Assembly (NCBI GenBank): GCA_951799445.1
Contig: OX637287.1
Coordinates: 40,329,724-40,393,723 of the forward strand
Length of the DNA stretch: 64,000 bases
DNA from: Pseudisothecium myosuroides
Taxonomy: Eukaryota; Streptophyta; Bryopsida; Hypnales; Lembophyllaceae
Reading direction: 5' to 3'
Shown: positions 60,159 through 64,000 of the stretch, one piece after another
How the letters are laid out: each line of letters opens with the position of its first letter
How positions within the stretch are numbered: position 1 is the stretch's first letter
Notes under the pieces: generated by a model
Database searches by the model: none
What the model was told of the DNA's origin: nothing
The model's input: only the letters and a program-made list of their open reading frames with translations
Position numbers and translations under genes: made by a program

Positions 60159-61481
60159 TCAATGTTCATAATCAGGAGGTGGGCGAGGGTCTTCTTGCCA
60201 TATATGCAAGTTCTTGTTATCTTTATGATATTTCTTCAGCAGGGACACATGGCATACTGGGTGTATTGGTTTGCCAACTCTTTTGGCCAAATCCAACACA
60301 TACATATCTTTGTGAAATACTTTTTTGACTTGAAATGGGCCAATCCATTTTGCAGACCACTTAAGCGAGACTTGTTTTGGGATGTTCAAGTTCTGGGTGT
60401 CCAACCAGATCTTTTCTCCTTCTCGAAACATCACCTCACGCCGAAGTTCATTTTTATTCTTGCAGTAGCGGGCTTGGGCTTTGGCCAACTTGAGCCTACA
60501 AATCCTTAAAAGTGATTCCCTCCGCTCAACCCATTCTACTGCTTCATTGGAATAGTATCCTGAGAGTCTTTCTTGGTCACGGTGCCATTCACTCCGACCA
60601 CGGGCTAAATCCGTTGCTTTCAACGCCTCTTGACCATAGCAGATCTTAAATGGGATTTCCCCGTGAGAGGTCGTTTTGGTGGTGTTGTAGTAAAACTCTG
60701 CTACTGGGAGTAAGTCAGGCCAATCCAACTGATCTCCCTCACAAAACGATCTCATATACATATTGATGATCCAATTGATCCTTTCTGTCTGGCCATCCTC
60801 TTGTGGATGAAAAACAGTTGTCATAGTGAGGTCCACCATTGTCCTCTTCATCATGTGTTGCCAAAATAAAGACTGAAAATCTTTATCCCTATCACTCACA
60901 ATGTCCCATGGAAAGGCCTTATGCCTTATCCAAATTTCATAGAATAATTTCACCACCATGTCAGCCGTATACTCCTTGGTGATGGAGATCATAGTGGCCC
61001 ACTTGGAGAGTTTGCAAACAATCACCATGATGCAGTCATACTCCCCCACTTTTGAGAACCTACTCATGAAATCCATTGGAATTGAATGAAACAACTTGGT
61101 TGGAATGGGCAAGGGTAATATCTTGCCCACCTTAGGTTGTGTGAAATGTTTATTCATTTGACATTTAACACATGATCTGACATACTTTTCAACATCCAAA
61201 TCCATAAGAGGCCAGAAATACTGCTTCTTTAATTTAGCAGCAGTAGCTACCAGTCCTTTGTGACCTGCCAGTGGTGTATCATGGAAGTCATGGAGAAGTT
61301 CCTTTCTCAACTCCCCCGTTGGAATATAGAGGCGAGTTTGTTTAAAATAATGCAAACCATTTTTCCTCTTCACATTGTGAATCTTTTTTGACACCACTGC
61401 TTCCTTAACCAGATGTTTATTTTCATCTAAAAGTTGAATATGCATAATTGCATCTGGATCATCCTTCATGGCTTCTTTCAC
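60159..61481 (-). pseudogene. Gypsy integrase
   Basis: 440 codons without interruption. The HHCC zinc finger (HDTPLAGHKG ... CVKCQMNK) is followed by the DDE core. The first Asp is in IPMDFMSRF, the second in IVSDRDKDFQSLFW and the Glu in HPQEDGQTERIN. A GPF module (WIGPFQVKKV) closes the domain. Its start merges with the RNase H piece through a stop at 61482-61484. The domain itself looks intact, so inactivation is recent relative to other repeats here. Confidence 0.93.
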
Positions 61482-62069
61482 CTACTTGAGCCTCGTGGCC
61501 AGGTCTTTTTCACTTTCCTCAATCATCATGAGAACCTTTGGAGTGAGAAGTTCTTCTCTTCTACTTAATGCATCTGGCACCAAGTTATCCCTTCCGGGCT
61601 TGTGAATGAGTTCTACATCCATTGATACAATGGTATCATACCACTTTAACTCTTTTAGAGTAGCTTGTGCTTTGGACTCAAAATACTTAAGTGAGATATT
61701 ATCCGTGAAGACTTTTGTCTTCATCCCACCCACATAATGTCTACAAGCCTTAAGGCAATGTACCACCGTAAACAACTATTTTTTGTGTGTGGACCACCTC
61801 AGTTGGCATCCTACCAACTTCTTGCTTTCATAAGCTATGGAGTGGCCATCTTGCATGAGCACCTCACCAATAGCGAAGTCACTCGCATCCGTGTGCACTT
61901 CGAATGGTTTGTCAAACTCAGGATACTTAAGCACGTTGGTACTCGAAAGCTTTTGCTTTAGTTCTTGAAATGCTTTGTCACTTGCTTCACTCCACTTGAA
62001 GTCTTTTCCTTCTTTGCAAAGTAGGTCTGACAAAGGTTTGGCTATTTTGGAGAAGTCTTTAATGAACTT
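61482..62069 (-). pseudogene. Gypsy RNase H
   Basis: Begins after the RT thumb (KFIKDFSKIAKPL). FEVHTDASDFAIGEVLMQDG carries the first catalytic Asp, KVFTDNISLKYF the next and LVPDALSRRE the last, with HKPGRDNLVPD context typical of Gypsy. A TAG at 61776-61778 interrupts it where elements of this type usually have ...E(L/M)...VVH. Confidence 0.88.
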
Positions 62070-63428
62070 TCAGTAATAATTAGCAAGTCCCAAAAAAGAT
62101 CTTACTCCCTTTTGCATTTGAAGGGCCTCCCATTCCTGGATGGCCTTGATCTTTTTGGGATCAGGTTTTATCTCTTCTCCATTTAGCATATGTCCCAAGA
62201 ACTCCAACTCTTGCAAAAAGAACTCACTTTTCTTTGTATTGGCCAACATTCTGTGTTCCCTCAATGTAACAAGTACTTTAGTTACATCTTTGGCATGCTC
62301 TTCTTCAGTCTTGAAATATATTAAGATGTCATCAATATAGATGACCACACACTCATCGAGCATCTCATGGAATAGAGAGTTCATAAGCATGGTAAAGGTA
62401 GCAGGGGCATTACACAACCCAAACGACATCACTAAAAATTTGTAAGAACCATACCTTGTTGTCATGGCCGTTTTAAGTATGTCTGCCTCATTAATCCGGA
62501 TTTAATAATAACCACACTTTAAGTCTATCCGACTAAAGTACTTGGCTCCTGTCAACCGATCCAACAAATCATCAGTTCTAGGCAAATGATAGATATTCTT
62601 AGTGGTAATTTTGTTCAGGGCCCGGTAATCAATGCACAACTTGAGTTGTCCATCCTTTTTACTCACAAAGAGCACCAGGGCCTCAAATGGTGATTTGTTG
62701 GGTCTAATGTAATCACGTGCTAGTAATTCAGTGATTTGTCTCTTAAGCTCTTGAAGCTCCCCTTGATTAAGTTTATAAGAAGCCTTATTTGGAGGCGACG
62801 TCCTCGGTTCCAACTCAATCTTATGATCTACCTCCCTTTTGGGAGATAGCTCATCCGACAGCTCATTTATTAAGACATCACCAAACTGATATAACACCTT
62901 TTTGGCCAACTTGGGCAATTCAGCAACATTTTTACACTTAGCATTTTTCAAAGTGGACTTAGTCCTTTCATTGAACAGAGAGGGGTCTAGCCTCAAAAGC
63001 ATTACAAAACGCTTCTCAAAGAGCTTGCTTTCTGTGACTAAGTGGACATCAACACTATCCAAACTTGGCATTCTAGTGTACTCTAAGGGTTTAGGTCTAC
63101 CCCTATCATCCACCGTCACTACTAAAAGATTAGGTCTCCTCTTAATCTCAATGCCATAGTAAGCCAAAAATGTGTTGCCCAAAACTCCATCAACTCCTCC
63201 AAGTTCACAAATGGTGAAGTCTTCAACAAACTTGACTCCACCTGAAGAAAATTGGACTTCAGCTGCCACCTTGGTTGCCTGTGTTGAACCCTGCCCGAAG
63301 TTAACTTTAACGGGTTGATCCATTTCCTTCAACTTGATCCCCAACTGCTCCGCGCATCTTGGAGTCAAGACTGAGCTGCTGGCGCCTGTGTCTAACAACA
63401 AAGCTACGTGAGCACCATTACATTTAAC
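62070..63428 (-). pseudogene. Gypsy aspartic protease and reverse transcriptase
   Basis: Protease: [20 protein letters not shown] from about 63407, with the DTGAS active site, then [16 protein letters not shown]. Reverse transcriptase: a conserved stretch from [10 protein letters not shown] through [20 protein letters not shown] and [22 protein letters not shown], then MSFGLCNAPATF and the YIDD catalytic box at about 62328-62339, ending FLGLANYY. Two nonsense codons hit invariant sites. TAA at 62502-62504 stands where GYYQIRI has Gln; TGA at 62070-62072 where NYYRKF has Arg. Both are single C-to-T changes. Confidence 0.93.
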
Positions 63429-64000
63429 CTACAAGTAAATTAATCCCTTAGATCCCGGATTTATAATTGAGATGGTGGTTTCAAAACCACCATCCTTAAT
63501 TACCTGCCTTAGATTTAAACTCTTCATTAGTTTGCTACCTCTTTTTAAAAGCAGCCCAGTTAATTCCTTATTCAGTGCTAATTCATTAAGTTCATCTTCC
63601 TTAGTTATATTAACACTTCTTATTTGTGATGGGGTGAGTACTTCCACCCTCAAGTTACTTGGACTTATATTTACCTTGGCAGCCTTGGACATCTTGGACT
63701 TTTTAGTATTCTGAGGGCAATCCCGGGCTTGGTACAATTGGCCCCCATAAACAAAGCAAGCCCCAGACTCTTTTGCTGCCTCGGTATCCACCTTCTTAAG
63801 TTTCTTAGGAATGGGGCTGTCCTTCGACCGACTCTTGGAAGCATCTTTGTAGTCCACCTTCCTTCTGGTGAACTGTTTTTTGGGAGTTTGTGCTTCGACT
63901 CTCACCTTGCCTTCATTCTTGGTTGCTTCTCGAGCATCTCCCAACCGTATCACAATGTCAAATAGTTCAAACATTGTGGTTGGTAGTTTCTCACGCTCCC
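63429..64000 (-). pseudogene. Gypsy gag C-terminus with damaged zinc knuckle (partial)
   Basis: In the same frame as pol and running off the right edge. Basic region (TRRKVDYKDASKSRSKD), then the nucleocapsid knuckle CFVYGGQLYQARDCPQ. In the CCHC pattern the second Cys and the His are both Tyr, each one transition away from the expected codon. TAG at 63429-63431 separates it from protease. Confidence 0.8.

Larger units (their letters stand above)
58649..64000 (-). mobile_element. Ty3/Gypsy chromovirus, 3' part
   Basis: Order on the minus strand is gag, protease, RT, RNase H, integrase, chromodomain, 3' UTR, polypurine tract, LTR. The integrase-after-RT order defines Ty3/Gypsy and the chromodomain places it among chromoviruses. 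All domains share one reading frame over more than 4 kb, with six nonsense codons (63429, 62502, 62070, 61776, 61482, 60159, low coordinates) and no frameshift. Confidence 0.93.

Overview
This is a plant nuclear window: spliced genes with GT-AG introns, an Arabidopsis-like BTAF1/Mot1 gene, a plastid-type acetyltransferase, a dual-ACT-domain protein, and large AT-rich stretches filled with decayed transposons. The repertoire (LINE with RNase H plus a restriction-like endonuclease, chromodomain Gypsy element, TTAA-flanked short elements, many MITEs) fits a streptophyte, probably a land plant with a repeat-rich genome. I cannot fix the lineage from sequence alone.

Layout. Positions 1-7300 (minus strand) hold the 5' third of a BTAF1/Mot1 homolog. 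Eight coding exons chain in phase and the gene leaves the window at the left edge. Candidate leader exons lie near 6.2 and 7.0 kb. Positions 7.3-17.1 kb are AT-rich repeat territory: a TTAA-flanked 0.9-kb element, a 73-bp tandem repeat, two CACTA-type MITEs with 3-bp duplications, and a foldback structure enclosing a 3' LINE fragment. Positions 17.6-18.45 kb (plus) carry an intronless GC-rich GNAT acetyltransferase with a plastid-type leader. Positions 20.0-22.3 kb (minus) carry a complete six-exon gene for an organelle-directed dual-ACT protein of the GcvR-like type.

Positions 22.3-58.6 kb contain no gene I can defend. They hold a second, inverted copy of the BTAF1 leader-intron region (24.2-24.7 kb), an Emigrant/pogo-like MITE, and four copies of a long non-coding repeat. 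That repeat has a conserved TATA-like box, and three copies carry younger nested insertions (a hairpin element, a 2.8-kb CACTA element, a TTAA element). Degenerate coding relics are scattered through. Positions 58.6-64.0 kb (minus) are the 3' part of a Ty3/Gypsy chromovirus: LTR, polypurine tract, then chromodomain, integrase, RNase H, RT, protease and gag zinc knuckle in one frame, broken only by nonsense codons. Its 5' LTR lies beyond the right edge.

The three host genes (transcription-factor recycling, acetylation, ACT-domain sensing) show no sign of working together. Most interest lies in the transposons, plus a possible repression/SUMO module inside the BTAF1 N-terminal region.
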